Shown: positions 46,511 through 56,899 of the stretch, in pieces
How the letters are laid out: each line of letters begins with the position of its first letter
How positions within the stretch are numbered: position 1 is the first letter of the stretch
Assembly (NCBI GenBank): GCA_029204225.1
Contig: CM055094.1
Span: forward strand, 30,249,427 to 30,313,426
Length of the DNA: 64,000 bases
Reading direction: 5' to 3'
From: Diphasiastrum complanatum
Taxonomy: Eukaryota > Streptophyta > Lycopodiopsida > Lycopodiales > Lycopodiaceae
The notes under the pieces: model-generated
What the model was told of the DNA's origin: nothing
The model's database searches: none
Seen by the model: the letters and a program-made list of their open reading frames with translations, nothing else
Made by a program: the position numbers and the translations under genes

Positions 46511-47517
46511 TCAACTTTTGATCAATAATGACTCCAACAGAAAGTAGATTTTTGTCTTCAAACTACTGAAACAGTTCTTGTTACCTGTCATGTGTCTTGT
46601 GGCTCCTGAGTCAATATACCATGCTTGATCATCTTGATTAGATGACAATGCAGATATGAAGATGCTAGAGTCTTCAATCTCACCTTCATCAACAAGGTTA
46701 CCTGCTTGTTTGGTTTCCCCTTGTCTTGTTCTGCCAGGAATTTGCGACATTCACTCTTCCAGTGGCCCTTTTTACCACAATGGAAGCACTTGCCTTTCTT
46801 TTTAGTTTTGTTGGAAGATCCCTCATCCTCCTGAGACTTGGCAAATTGTTGTTTAGTCTTCTTCTTGCCCTTGCCCTTGACTTGTTTTTGGCGTGTTGCA
46901 AGTGCCTGATCATCAGTATTTTGACGTCTAGCTTTCACCATTTCTCGTCGTTGCTCTTCCTGCATCAAGATTCCTGTGAGCTCGTCAAAGCTTGACAATA
47001 TTTCTCTTGATGCTATTCCGCTCACAAACATCTGATAGGGTTCTGCAATGCCACATAATGCATTATGCACCAGTTCCACATCACGTATGCACTCTCCAAT
47101 AGAATGCCTTTCATCTCTCGTTGTCTTGATTCTGGTTATGTACGTCTGAATGTGCTCTCCTTGCTCCATGCAGGCACTATTCAACTTTGACTTCAGAAAC
47201 ATGATTCTTGACGGATTTGACGTCTCAAACTGCTCCTTTAGCACATCCCATGTTTGTCTGGGTGTAATAGCATCACAAATGTGGGTAATGATGTGATCCT
47301 TCACTGACAAGTTAATGAAGGTCAAAGCTTTCCTCATCTTTTTGTCGAACACTTTGATGTCTGCTTCATTTGGCGGCCTTCTCTCATCACCTGTGACGAC
47401 TTTCCACACATCTTTCTCGATCAGTATGTTTTTCATTTTGAATTTCCACACTGCATAGTTGAAAATCCCGTCCAATTTGCTACTTTCACTCAAAATGGAC
47501 TCTCCCATGTTTGCCAT
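46511..47517 (-). pseudogene. Copia gag-protease of the nested element
   Basis: Start ATG 47517 (MANMGES). Gag of the UBN2 type runs through WKFKMKNILIEKDVWKVV, FETSNPSRIMFLKSKLNSA and FDELTGILMQEEQRR, then a basic stretch and a zinc knuckle CFHCGKKGHWKSEC (near 46760). After a one-base frameshift near 46700 the protease continues with WYIDSGATRHMTGNKNCF (near 46600), carrying the D-S-G active site. Only this one shift disturbs the first 1 kb. The protein would form the particle and release its own domains. Confidence 0.93.
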
Positions 47518-48810
47518 CACAAAACTGCTTGAAACTTCTGCCTTAGGCTAAGAACGGTATGTTGAGGCCAACAGTGATGTCAGAATTGAAAATAATGACC
47601 TGCACTTTTTTTCTTATCAGGCCACTCGCCGCTTTTTCACCGATTTGAAAGCCAAATCGGCGTCGCCTTCCAAAATGCACTTAGTCGTCAACTCCCAACA
47701 ACGTGCCCAGCGGAATGGTGAAACTACTTCTGGCGTACTCCGAACACTTTCTCCGCTACAACCGCTCTGTTTTGCTGTACCGTACTTGCAAGTACAATCC
47801 GGGTGCCCTTCGTTTGGAGGTTATAGCCTTTCGTTTGGGTCAAAACGGGCAAAGGACCCAAAAATAGGGACTTTTCTAGCTTTTGAACTGTTTCTTCACT
47901 TTGAAGAAACTTCACTCTTCACTTGTGAAGGGACCCAACTCAACTTTTAGTATGAAAATTTTTAATGAAGTTGAAGGCCAGAATGCACTTCAATTCTTCA
48001 GGACCCTGTTTAAAACTCATCCAATGCCAAATCTTGTGGTTCACATTTCTCTCCCATCACAGATGTTGGACCGTTGATTCATTTGACACCTCATCCACAG
48101 GTTCAAAGTACATCTGGGCATCGAACTAAACTCTTGCAGACGCTATGGTCTTCGATACACTAAGCTGAGTGTTGCGTTGGGCGCGCGAACAGCTCGTGAC
48201 TTCCCTGCCTGCGGCCGCGCCTTCCTTCCCTGAAAAATGTTGGATCAACCTCTCCTGTAGATACTTTTGAGCATGATCTGAGGCCTGGAGCAGGGTCGCC
48301 CTACTGAATCCATGACTGTAGAGTGTTCAGTCAGGAAATTCCGTGGAGAAACGGTGATTTTAGCTCAACTTGACAAAGTGGCTTTTTCACCTTTTTACCA
48401 CAAATCTGGTAGGTTAACTGTCTGGAGACAAATCTCTGACACAAACCTCAGAATCTCTCCATGGCTCATTGACAATGTGATTAGCTTCTTTCATGTCCTT
48501 ACGACATCCAAAACGGTGCACAAACAGCGAAGAAATCACCAGTCATGTATAAAAACCGTAACCCCAAGTTCGGTTTCAATTTTCAGCTGGCTTCGAAATT
48601 GTCAATTTTTCACCAAATTTTTCCCTATCTGATGCTATGCACAGGCTAATAATCCCTCTGCTGAGCTTAGTAGGCCTCTATAAATTAGAAACCGTGCACC
48701 AGTGCTTCTCTTTTCAATTTCAACCCGCCGTAAAACCCCGAACTCTCAAAAGACAGTTCTCCCGAAGCTCTTTTCAACGGCGACACTGTACTGTGTACAC
48801 TCCCTTACGG
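47518..48810 (-). other. Long untranslated leader of the nested copia
   Basis: About 1.3 kb separates the primer-binding site from gag, much longer than the 53-132 bp of the other two copia elements here. No coding region is supported. A perfect hairpin, CCGATTTG-AAAGC-CAAATCGG, sits at 47640-47660. The segment could contain an insertion or an unusual leader. Confidence 0.6.
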
Positions 48811-48821
48811 CTCTGATACCA
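48810..48821 (-). other. Primer-binding site of the nested copia
   Basis: On the minus strand TGGTATCAGAGC directly follows the LTR end TTCTAAGT, with no spacer. Confidence 0.93.
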
Positions 48822-49097
48822 ACTTAGAATTTGCTTTGCATAGGAACACAAATCATGCTACACAGTAACACAGACAGAAAATCACTCTCCTCAGCAAACT
48901 CACATAGCAACTGTATTTCTCAAAATGAAATTACACTGTACATATAGTTGTTCACTCAAGCAACCCATGCATGACCCAGGTTGCCATTGGCAGGACGCGT
49001 GTCCCGTCGACTTGCCTCTTGGCGAGGCCAATTGATCCTTATCCACTGATAGGACCCACAATACAGTAACTCAAAGTTTTCTACTTTAATTCTAACT
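48822..49097 (-). mobile_element. 5' LTR of the nested copia, 276 bp
   Basis: Limits are set by the target duplication outside and the primer-binding site inside. Termini AGTTAGAATT and AATTCTAAGT form a 9-of-10 inverted repeat. Confidence 0.88.
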
Positions 49098-49102
49098 CTT
49101 TG
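49098..49102. repeat. Target site duplication, right (nested copia)
   Basis: CTTTG, identical to 43998-44002. Confidence 0.88.
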
Positions 49103-50908
49103 GTGAACAAGAAGATCAGGCTTTCTTTGCAAAAGACAAAGGCAAAGGCAAGTGGAAAGGGAAGCCTTCTTTCAAAACTTCCAAAGATGATCAAAAGTTT
49201 AAGGAAGCTCAAGATCAAGGCTCCAAGAAGAATGATAAGTGCCACTATTGCAAGAAGTATGGGCATCACATCAAAGAATGTAGGAAGAGGTTTGCAAAGG
49301 AAAAAGAGAAAGGTGACGATACAAGTACTGCAATCATTACTTTGGAACAACAACTTGGAATGGAGGATAATCTTTTCAATAATGATTATGCTTTTGTCAC
49401 TAATAATCTCATCTCTCCTCAAGACGAGATTTCTACCACTTCAAATCTTGCTGGTTTTTCAGTAGAAAACAGCTCATCTTCAGCTTTACAAGTTGCTGTT
49501 TTTTCATCTATTGATTGGGTGATTGATAGAGTGCCACATGCCATATGACTTATCACAAAGAAGTCTTCACAAAGCTTGTAAAAGTGCAAGATGGAAGCAA
49601 AGTTTAAGGTGTTGATAACACCTCTTATCCTATCAAAGGTATTGGAGTGATCCCCATTATCTTACCCAATGGTGAGGAAAGTACATTCGTAATGTACTTT
49701 ATGTTCCAAAAATAAAAACAATCTCATTTCGGTGTCTACAATTATGAACCAAGGATTAGTTGTGGAATTCAAAGAAGCCAAATGTCTTATCAAAGACCCA
49801 AAGAGATCTCTTATGATCATTGCTTCGGGAACATTACGTGGTGGATTGTTCCTTATGGATATCTATGAGCAAAGAGCTTCATCATCTTTTTGTCTTGTTG
49901 CATCAAGTTCACATTCTTTGGAGTTGACTGAATTATGGCATGCTAGGTTTGGACATCCCAAGTTTGCTAGCTTGAAGATGTTGAAGAGATTCAATATGGT
50001 TGAATACATTCCTAATATTGAGCATCCCAAAGGACATCTATGCAAAGGATTCATACTTGGAAAATTTCAAGGGCAAGCTTTTCCAATTGATGGAACTATT
50101 AGAGTTGATGGCAAATTTGATATGGTTCATAGTAAGTACTTTGTTGCTTTTATTGATGACCTTTCAAAAATTACATGGATTTATCCTATGAAGGCAAAAT
50201 CTAAAGTTTTTCAACACTTTAAGGATTTTCTAGCAATGATAATAAACCAGTTTGGGCACTCTTTGAAGATCTTACGTACCGACCAAGGAGGAAAATATAT
50301 AAAGAATACGTTCGGTACTTATCTTCAAAGCAAAGGTATCCATCATCAGATGACAACCCCTTACACACCTCAACAAAATGGTGTTGCCGAAAGAAATAAT
50401 CGCACTATCATGGAGATGGCTCGATGCATGCTCAAGGCAAAGGGCCTATCTCACAAGTTTTGGGATGAAGCGATTATAACAGCGGCTTACATTAGTAATC
50501 GGTGTTCTACTAAAGCTTTGAAGGTATTATTTCTTTATGAAGTTTGGTATGGTAAGAAGCCTATTGTTTCTCATGTACGCATCTTTGGTTGCATGGCTTA
50601 TGCTTTCATTCCCGATAAGCTAAGAACCAAGCTTGATGATAAAGGAGTTAAATGCATATTTGTTGGCTATAGTAGCGAAAGCAAGGGCTATAGGTTGTTC
50701 AATATGGATAATAATAAAGTCATAGTGAGCTGTGATGTTCATTTTGATGAAAAGACCTCCTATGATGTTGCGCCCACTCATGTCATGAAAGGAGACTTCC
50801 CCCATGATGCATATGTTGACATATTTCCAAATATGGTTTTGTCATCTAATCATGAAGAGAAGAGACTGCCATCAACTTCTAGTGGACAGCCCACTACTTC
50901 TTCAAATT
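49103..50908 (+). pseudogene. Split host copia, right part: gag knuckle, protease, integrase
   Basis: Gag resumes in frame with the left part. It is Lys-rich, with a zinc knuckle CHYCKKYGHHIKECRKRF (near 49229-49282). Protease is damaged: after SSIDWVID the D-S-G motif is lost to a frameshift, and CHMTYHKEVF follows in another frame (near 49538). The pre-integrase and integrase ORF runs open from 49732: WHARFGHPKFASLKML, then an LCKGF motif with the second Cys of the CX2C pair replaced, FVAFIDDLSKITWIYPM (first Asp), LRTDQGGKY (second Asp), GVAERNNRTIMEMAR (Glu) and the SCDVHFDEKTS tail. At about 50909 copia sequence gives way abruptly to gypsy RNase H. RT and RNase H of this element are absent. 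Confidence 0.93.
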
Positions 50909-52837
50909 AAGAAAAGTGTCACTTTGGCACCAATATTAATCATTGGCGATCCTAATAAGGCTTTTGTGGTTAGGACCGATGCCAGTGATTATGCTATTGG
51001 AGCTATTTTGATGCAGGATGGACATCCTGTGGCTTATGAAAGCAAGAAACTCAATTCTGCTCATTCTAGGTATTGTACCTATGAGAAGGAACTGTTTGCA
51101 ATTGTTCATTCCTTGAAAATTTGATGACATTATTTGTATGGATCCAGATTTGAAGTTTTGACGGATCATCAGACTCTTCGATATTTCTGTGATGTTACAA
51201 ATTTAAAGGGGAGGCAAGCTAGATGGGCTGAGCTGATGCAAATCTTTGACTTTTCTATACGTTATTGTAAAGGAAGTCAAAATATTCTAGCGGATGCTTT
51301 GAGTCGGTTACCGGTTATTAATCAGTTGTGCTTTACTGTTTTAGAATCGGGGTTGTTTCAGTCTCTTCAAGGACTATATGAGTCCGATCCCTTTTTTCTG
51401 GAAAGTATTGGCAACAAGTACTTTCGGGGGTCGATTCAGGTTTGCAAGATTCCTTGAATCAGGGAAAGACTGAAACGGTTTTCCTAATTTGAAACAAGAT
51501 TTTGTTTCGTAAAGGAAAGGTGTGTGTACCAGAGAATGACGCTGTAAGGGCCCAATTCTTGCATGGGTGTCATGATAGTCCATGCGCAGGACATCCGGGT
51601 ATACAAAGAACACTTGACTTAGTTCGAGGGCAATTTTGGTGGCCTAAAATGAAAAGTCAGGTAGAGGCCTATGTATTTAAATGTACTAAGTGCCAGTTAA
51701 ATAAAGCAGAGAGGCTAAAAGCTAGTGGCCTATTACATCCTTTAGATATTCCTACCGAAAAGTGGAAAAGTATATCTATAGATTTTGTGGTCGGGCTTCC
51801 ACGTACAGGGAAGGGCCACAATTCGGTTTGGGTCATTGTTGACAGACTTACGAAGTTTGCTCAATTTATCCCAATGAAAACTATTGTTAAAGCTTTAGAA
51901 CTAGCTCAACTATTTGTGAGAAGCTTTTTCGACTATACGGGCTGCCTTGCGATATTGTTAGTGACCGTGACCCAAAATTCATTGGGAATGTTTGGCAAGC
52001 AGTATTTGAAAAGTTGGAAACAACTTTAAGTTTGAGTTCTACAGATCATCCGGAATCAGACGGTCAAACGGAAAGGACTAATCAGACGATGGAGGATATG
52101 CTTCGAGCATATGTGGGCCATCGGCAGTCTGATTGGGAACAGTACCTTCCACTGGTGGAATTTGCATATAACAGTGCAAAACATTCAATGACCGGATTCA
52201 GCCCTTTCATGCTTATGTATGGTTTTCAACCTCGATCACCAATTAGTGTTGGCATGAAAAATCTACGGGTGCAAGCCGCAGCTGATTTCCTTGCAGATAT
52301 GCAAGAAATGTTACAACTGGCTAAAGATAGCATAAGAAGTGCCCAAGACAGGGTAAGGCACTATGCTGATCTATCTCGAAAGCACAAGGTATTCATGGTC
52401 AACGATTGGGTGTTTTTGAGAGTCCCTAGTCTCTCTAGGGGCTTGAAAACTATTAAGTGTGCAAAGTTGGGGCCTAGGTATTGCGGTCCTTTTAAGGTTA
52501 TCCAAGTGATAAACAAGGTCACATACAAACTAGACCTTCCAGCTAACGTTGGAATTCATCCTGTTTTCCACGTTAGTAAGTTGAAACCCTCATTGGAGGT
52601 TCAGGAGACCCTAGTCCTTGTAGAAGATCTAGTGGAACTTCTTCGTGATGAGTCCGTGAGTGGACCACCTGAACCCGAGGCGATTGTTAATAGCCGACAG
52701 AGAACTCTGCGGAGTAGAGTGCTTCGGAAATTTTCAGTCAAGTGGAGAGGCAAATCAGAAGAGGAGGATACCTAGGAAAAGGAAGCTGATCTCCAGAAGA
52801 ATTTTTCAAATTTTTCCCTACAAGAAAAAATTTAAGT
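50909..52837 (+). pseudogene. Ty3/gypsy chromovirus: RNase H, integrase, chromodomain
   Basis: The fragment begins just before RNase H (VRTDASDYAIGAILMQDGHP, LTDHQTLRYF) and lacks gag, protease and RT. Integrase has the HHCC finger (CHDSPCAGHPG ... CTKCQ, 51570-51710) and SIDFVVGLPRT (first Asp). A one-base shift near 51925 intervenes, then VSDRDPKFIG (second Asp) and HPESDGQTER (Glu). The end has GPFKVIQVINKVTYKLDLP and FHVSKLKPSLE, then a chromodomain (RKFSVKWRGKSEEEDT). A TAG at 52773-52775 replaces the Trp expected next. Two TGA codons at 51122-51127 stand where Trp-Arg is expected. The same family order is seen at 8.5-11.1 kb, but the LTRs differ. Inactive. Confidence 0.93.
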
Positions 52838-52850
52838 TTAGGGGGAAGAA
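52838..52850 (+). other. Polypurine tract of the plus-strand gypsy
   Basis: TTAGGGGGAAGAA ends one base before the LTR start TGTTACGTACC. Confidence 0.85.
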
Positions 52851-53474
52851 ATGTTACGTACCTATATAACTAGTAGTACTTCAGACCCCTAATAGTCCAT
52901 TTAGTGTTGGGGGCTAAATGGCAAGGTACCCTTAGGATTTAGGATATGTGTCCTTGGATAAGGACAGGCATGTGACTATACCTTGGTTGGAGATATGGAA
53001 TCACATGACCTTTGGATAAGAGGTACCCTTAGTATTAAGGGTAGGTACCTTAGATGAAGGTACTAGTGTCCTTGGTTAAGGGCAAGTAGGTATCTATGCC
53101 TTAGATGGAGATATGGAACCTAGAGAGGTGTTAGAAAGTCATTGGATGACTATTTTCTAAATCTTGGGCCTCAACCTTGAACCATATTACTTAATTGGTC
53201 TAGGACCAAAGTATATATGCACAACTTGGGCAATGGGACCTAGTAGGAGAGCACCCTTCTAAAATGTTCATTGAGTTCCCAACTCCCACAAGAAAGGCAT
53301 TCAAAGAGTCATAGGTTATGGAAGGAGTCTCTTGACTTCCATAAGCCTATGGAGGCTCTTGGAGATTCTTTAGCTCCCCTAGGCTTCTCTGTCTCTCATT
53401 GGATGAGCATGGAACTCCATAGTGCATTGGAGGGGTCCATGGGCCATCTATATGAGGGTAGTAGGGCGCCCATT

Positions 53475-53490
53475 GGGGGGGGGGGGGGGG
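53475..53490. repeat. Poly-G tract, 16 bases
   Basis: A G16 run followed by cggtgaggggggagaggggg lies inside the presumed gypsy LTR. Confidence 0.9.
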
Positions 53491-53731
53491 CGGTGAGGGG
53501 GGAGAGGGGGATCTCTCTTATTTGCTTTGCTTATGCTCTAGTGTTGCTACTAGTGTGTAGAGTGCTTTTTTGTGGTAGTATGCTTGAGGTTTGGATCTTG
53601 CTTATGGTATGGGACATAAGTAGGGTTTGAATCTTGAGTATGCTATGGAGTGTTGTGGTATGCTTGTAATTTTTTATGGTTAGCAAGGGGGTGCTAGATA
53701 GGTCTTGCTTGGAGCTTGGATCTAGCTATGG

Positions 53732-54121
53732 TTGGGTGGTGAATACTTGAGGCCAGTTTGTTATCTATCTTTGTGTTTAAAGAGTAGGGACACAAGTGGA
53801 GGAGAGATCCTTGGAGGCCTGCAGATCCTTACTTGCAAGTGGAGTCATCCTAGCTTGGAGTTGGGGGAGCATCTTGAAGCTTGCAGGTTGCTTGGAGGAC
53901 ATTTGGAGGCTCTACCTTGGATTTGGAGGACTTCCTCACCTCTACTTGTAAAAATTGGAATTGTAAGGGCTGGGGATTTAGCCATTGAAGTTGATAATGA
54001 GGGATTTAGAGTCAAAACATCCGTGTACATCAGAATGAACGACTCATGGGTCTTGGTAGCAACACGCTCCATAGAACTTCAAAGTGCTATTAGGACAAGA
54101 TCTGGGCCTGGATTGTTATGA
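53732..54121 (+). other. ORF of 129 codons inside the presumed LTR
   Basis: The C-terminal half (AGDLAIEVDNEGFRVKTSVY, then WVLVATRSIELQSAI) looks more protein-like than the W/L/G-rich first half. No family is recognised. It could be chance or part of a captured exon, together with 54169-54495. Confidence 0.25.
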
Positions 54122-54168
54122 CTGGGTTAGGATTGCGAGAGCTACCTCCACCAGGTGACTTTTGCTAG

Positions 54169-54495
54169 TTGAGTAGAAATGGAAGGGTTTATCATTATTT
54201 TTATTCCAGGGATTTCCATAGACATCTCCTAGTTGGAGATAGACTGTTAAGAGTTAGACATAATGCTGACTGTAGTTCTCTTGTAGTGTATGAGTTGAGT
54301 GAAGATTCTATGTGGAAAGAGTTAGGAGGATCCTTTACCCAATATATTGAATTGCGTCTAGGGCTTCCCGATCCATTGCTAGAGTATGTGTTAGAGGGCT
54401 TAAATGATATCATCAAGGATTCTAGAAGAGATCCTCGAGAAGAATACGAGAAGGAGGTAGCTCTAGAATTTCGCAAGCGAGCAAGATATCATTAG
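54169..54495 (+). other. ORF of 108 codons inside the presumed LTR
   Basis: The predicted protein is hydrophilic and charged (LVGDRLLRVRHNADCSS, ELRLGLPDPLLEYVLEGLND, then DPREEYEKEVALEFRKRAR), with a composition typical of coding sequence. I do not recognise the family. No ribosomal context helps in a eukaryote, and no introns are evident. Chance cannot be excluded. Confidence 0.3.
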
Positions 54496-54930
54496 TGCAA
54501 GTCGTGAGTTTCAAGAAGACTGAGGAAGTGAGTATAACCCTTTATAGGCTATGTCTATAGAGGCCTAGAAAACCTCTATTAGCTATAGAGGTACGGCTTG
54601 GTCAATAGAACATGTCAGGGATCCCATAGTTAGCTTTGTGTTTGGGACGTGTATGACCATTCTCATAACAGCACGACACTGAACACATAGTGGTGCTGTA
54701 TCATGTTATGTTGCTTTGATCCCCTGAGTGGAAAATGTCATAACAACACCTCTTGAGATTCCTGGTGTGTCGCTCCATTTACTAACTCTAGTTAATAAAT
54801 AGGTTACAAGTAAATGTAAATTACACCATTGAAGGTAACTTTCACTAAGAGTTTAATTTACTCTAGTTTAAAGTGATGATACGAATCTAGTCACTTCGTG
54901 TTTCAGGCGTCGTTTCAGTTCAGGAGGTCT

Positions 54931-55789
54931 TGTCTGTTAATAGAAGTCAGGTTCTTAGCATTTATATCCCGAAAAATGATATAGGCCTCCTCATAATATA
55001 CATTTGTCCAGCACGTATCTTCATTTCCAAGTATAAATTGCCATATTTAAAAAAATATTCATTATTTAGCAAATATGTGGTATCACAGGTGATAGAAGAG
55101 CATCAGACACAGTAGGGGAAAAGATAGCAGGAGTAATATTATTTTCGTTCTCCAAGCACATAACACTTTCCTAATGTGCATATTACAGAACTTTTCCTCT
55201 TCCTCAAATTTTTCAATGAAATCATTAAGGCGACTGTAAAGATTCTCCACTAAGCTCAAAGTGTCTTTCTTCTTAACAAACTCAAGATAAATCTTTACCC
55301 AGTGAATAGTTTCAAACAATTAGTGTCTGAACAAAATGGTTAGGTGGAGGAAGGGGCTCCCCATAACCCAAAGAGGAAGCGCCCTGAAACCATCCTATGG
55401 ACTAAATCTTAAAAACATACCTTTATTAGCTTATGAATCGGATAAAAGGTAAATGCTTCAGTACTATCCCAACCAAGGAATAGTCGGATTTACCACCAGG
55501 ATGCATAGAGAGAGATATAAGACTGCACTTAGTTCCTCTTGACAAAGCAATACTGAAGCTTTTTAAAGCCTTTATTCATAATCCAAAAGGTAAAGTATAG
55601 CTGAAAAGTAAAATACAGTACTAAAAATCACCATAAAGCATAACCACTTTCAAGACATCCAGCTGATACTTGCCACCATCCCACACAACAAAACCACTCA
55701 AGTTAGTTACGTGAGGAAGATAGGTGTCATGGCTGAACATCAGATGTTATTCATGTCCAAAAGAAGTTATACTACTTAACAACTTTGAA
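54931..55789. other. Unassigned spacer with one small minus-strand ORF
   Basis: The minus-strand frame at 55083-55319 reads ETIHWVKIYLEFVKKKD and RLNDFIEKFEEEEKFC before a hydrophobic tail. It starts from a TTG just after a stop codon, so it could only be an internal exon. No family is recognised and splice sites are unconvincing. Nothing else is seen. Confidence 0.35.
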
Positions 55790-56777
55790 TATGTACACTT
55801 TGTATTGGAATAAGAAGTCAACATGTGATGTGTGCAGCATTTATGCCAATCAAATTTGAGAGTTGAATAAAAACCTTGAATATAGGAATGAGAATATGAC
55901 TTATAATATCATAAAGGAATGAGCTAGTATACTTCATACAATCTTGCTCTTTCTTGTGCAAGGATACCTTTATCAAGTCAATAAGTAGGAGCAATAATTA
56001 TTGGATGTATAACAATAAAATAAAGTTTTGAAGGTCATAACTTAATATCATCTTTCTAGCATGGAAAATTACATGTTTTGCACCTCAAGTTTTACAAGTT
56101 GACATGCTTTTTGAAATGTACCGTAATGATTCACAACTTCTATTCTTACCTTGATTCTCTTGCTTATGAGTTAATTCCACCTGTGCATGATAAGAATTGA
56201 CACCTTTGAATTGTGGGCCTTGCACTCGCATGTGAATGGCAATGTGAGATTTGAAATGTCATTGGCACGGGTGCATACATTGTATATAATTGATAAAGTT
56301 CACTAGTATGATTAGATTGTCCACAATTTGTGTCCATTTCCTTTAAATGCAACAAATGTCACCTTCATAATATTAGTACAAAATGGATGTTTTCCACCAC
56401 TAAACTTGGAATATGTATGCAAATTTGTTGAAGTTAGAATTTGAATATGTGACCCTAGGAAACAATAAAAACTATAAGATAAAAACAAGTGGAGATGGAC
56501 ATATAGTTTATGACATGAAAAAGTAGACTTTTTTTTTGCATCAATAGTAACTTACACTAGCATCATTCCATGCAAGATATATACATTAGAAATCCACAAG
56601 AGAGCAAAACCAAATTTGGAGCACAAAACTCCGAGATAATCTTGATTTGCAAAGGCCATGATTTGAGTATGTGTCAAATTCAACACAATAGCAATTCTTA
56701 CATAACTTAACTACTACATAGGACACATGTGAGAATTTTAGATTTATGGTTAACTTGCTTTGTAGGTTAAGTTATCT

Positions 56778-56795
56778 CATAAGTATGATGTCAAC
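56778..56795. repeat. Target site duplication, left (tRNA-like retroposon)
   Basis: CATAAGTATGATGTCAAC, identical over 18 bp to 56882-56899. Confidence 0.88.
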
Positions 56796-56881
56796 TGGTT
56801 ACGGGGTTGGCTCAACTGATTAGCTTGGCATCCAAAGTTTCTTAGGTCCCAGGTTCGAGCCTCCCCTTGGAAACCAAGAAG
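56796..56881 (+). mobile_element. 86-bp tRNA-like retroposon (mini-SINE)
   Basis: Between two perfect 18-bp direct repeats lies an 86-bp insert with a good pol III box A (TTGGCTCAACTGATTAG) and box B (GGTTCGAGCCT), about 32 bp apart as in tRNAs and tRNA-derived SINE heads. There is no SINE body and no poly(A) tail; it ends ttggaaaccaagaag. Long duplications of this type arise by LINE-mediated target-primed insertion, a mechanism inferred here. Confidence 0.82.
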
Positions 56882-56899
56882 CATAAGTATGATGTCAAC
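56882..56899. repeat. Target site duplication, right (tRNA-like retroposon)
   Basis: CATAAGTATGATGTCAAC, identical to 56778-56795. Confidence 0.88.

Larger units (their letters stand above)
44003..49097 (-). mobile_element. Nested Ty1/copia element with unusual LTR termini, 5095 bp
   Basis: The element runs from the 5' LTR (48822-49097) through primer-binding site, leader, gag, protease, integrase and RT to a 74-bp remnant of the 3' LTR (44003-44076). It is bounded by CTTTG duplications and sits antisense inside a plus-strand copia gag. RNase H and most of the 3' LTR were removed by one deletion (near 44076). LTR ends are AGTTAGAATT...AATTCTAAGT, not TG...CA. Confidence 0.9.
52852..54930 (+). 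mobile_element. Long gypsy 3' LTR (right end approximate)
   Basis: It begins TGTTACGTACCTATAT at 52852, directly after the polypurine tract. The sequence up to about 54.93 kb has LTR character: TATA-like boxes, repeated ggtacccttag/gtgtccttgg blocks near 52925-53080, and a T-rich end with gtttcaggcg words. LTRs of 2 kb are normal for some chromovirus lineages. The right end is not proven, since no second copy is present. Confidence 0.5.
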
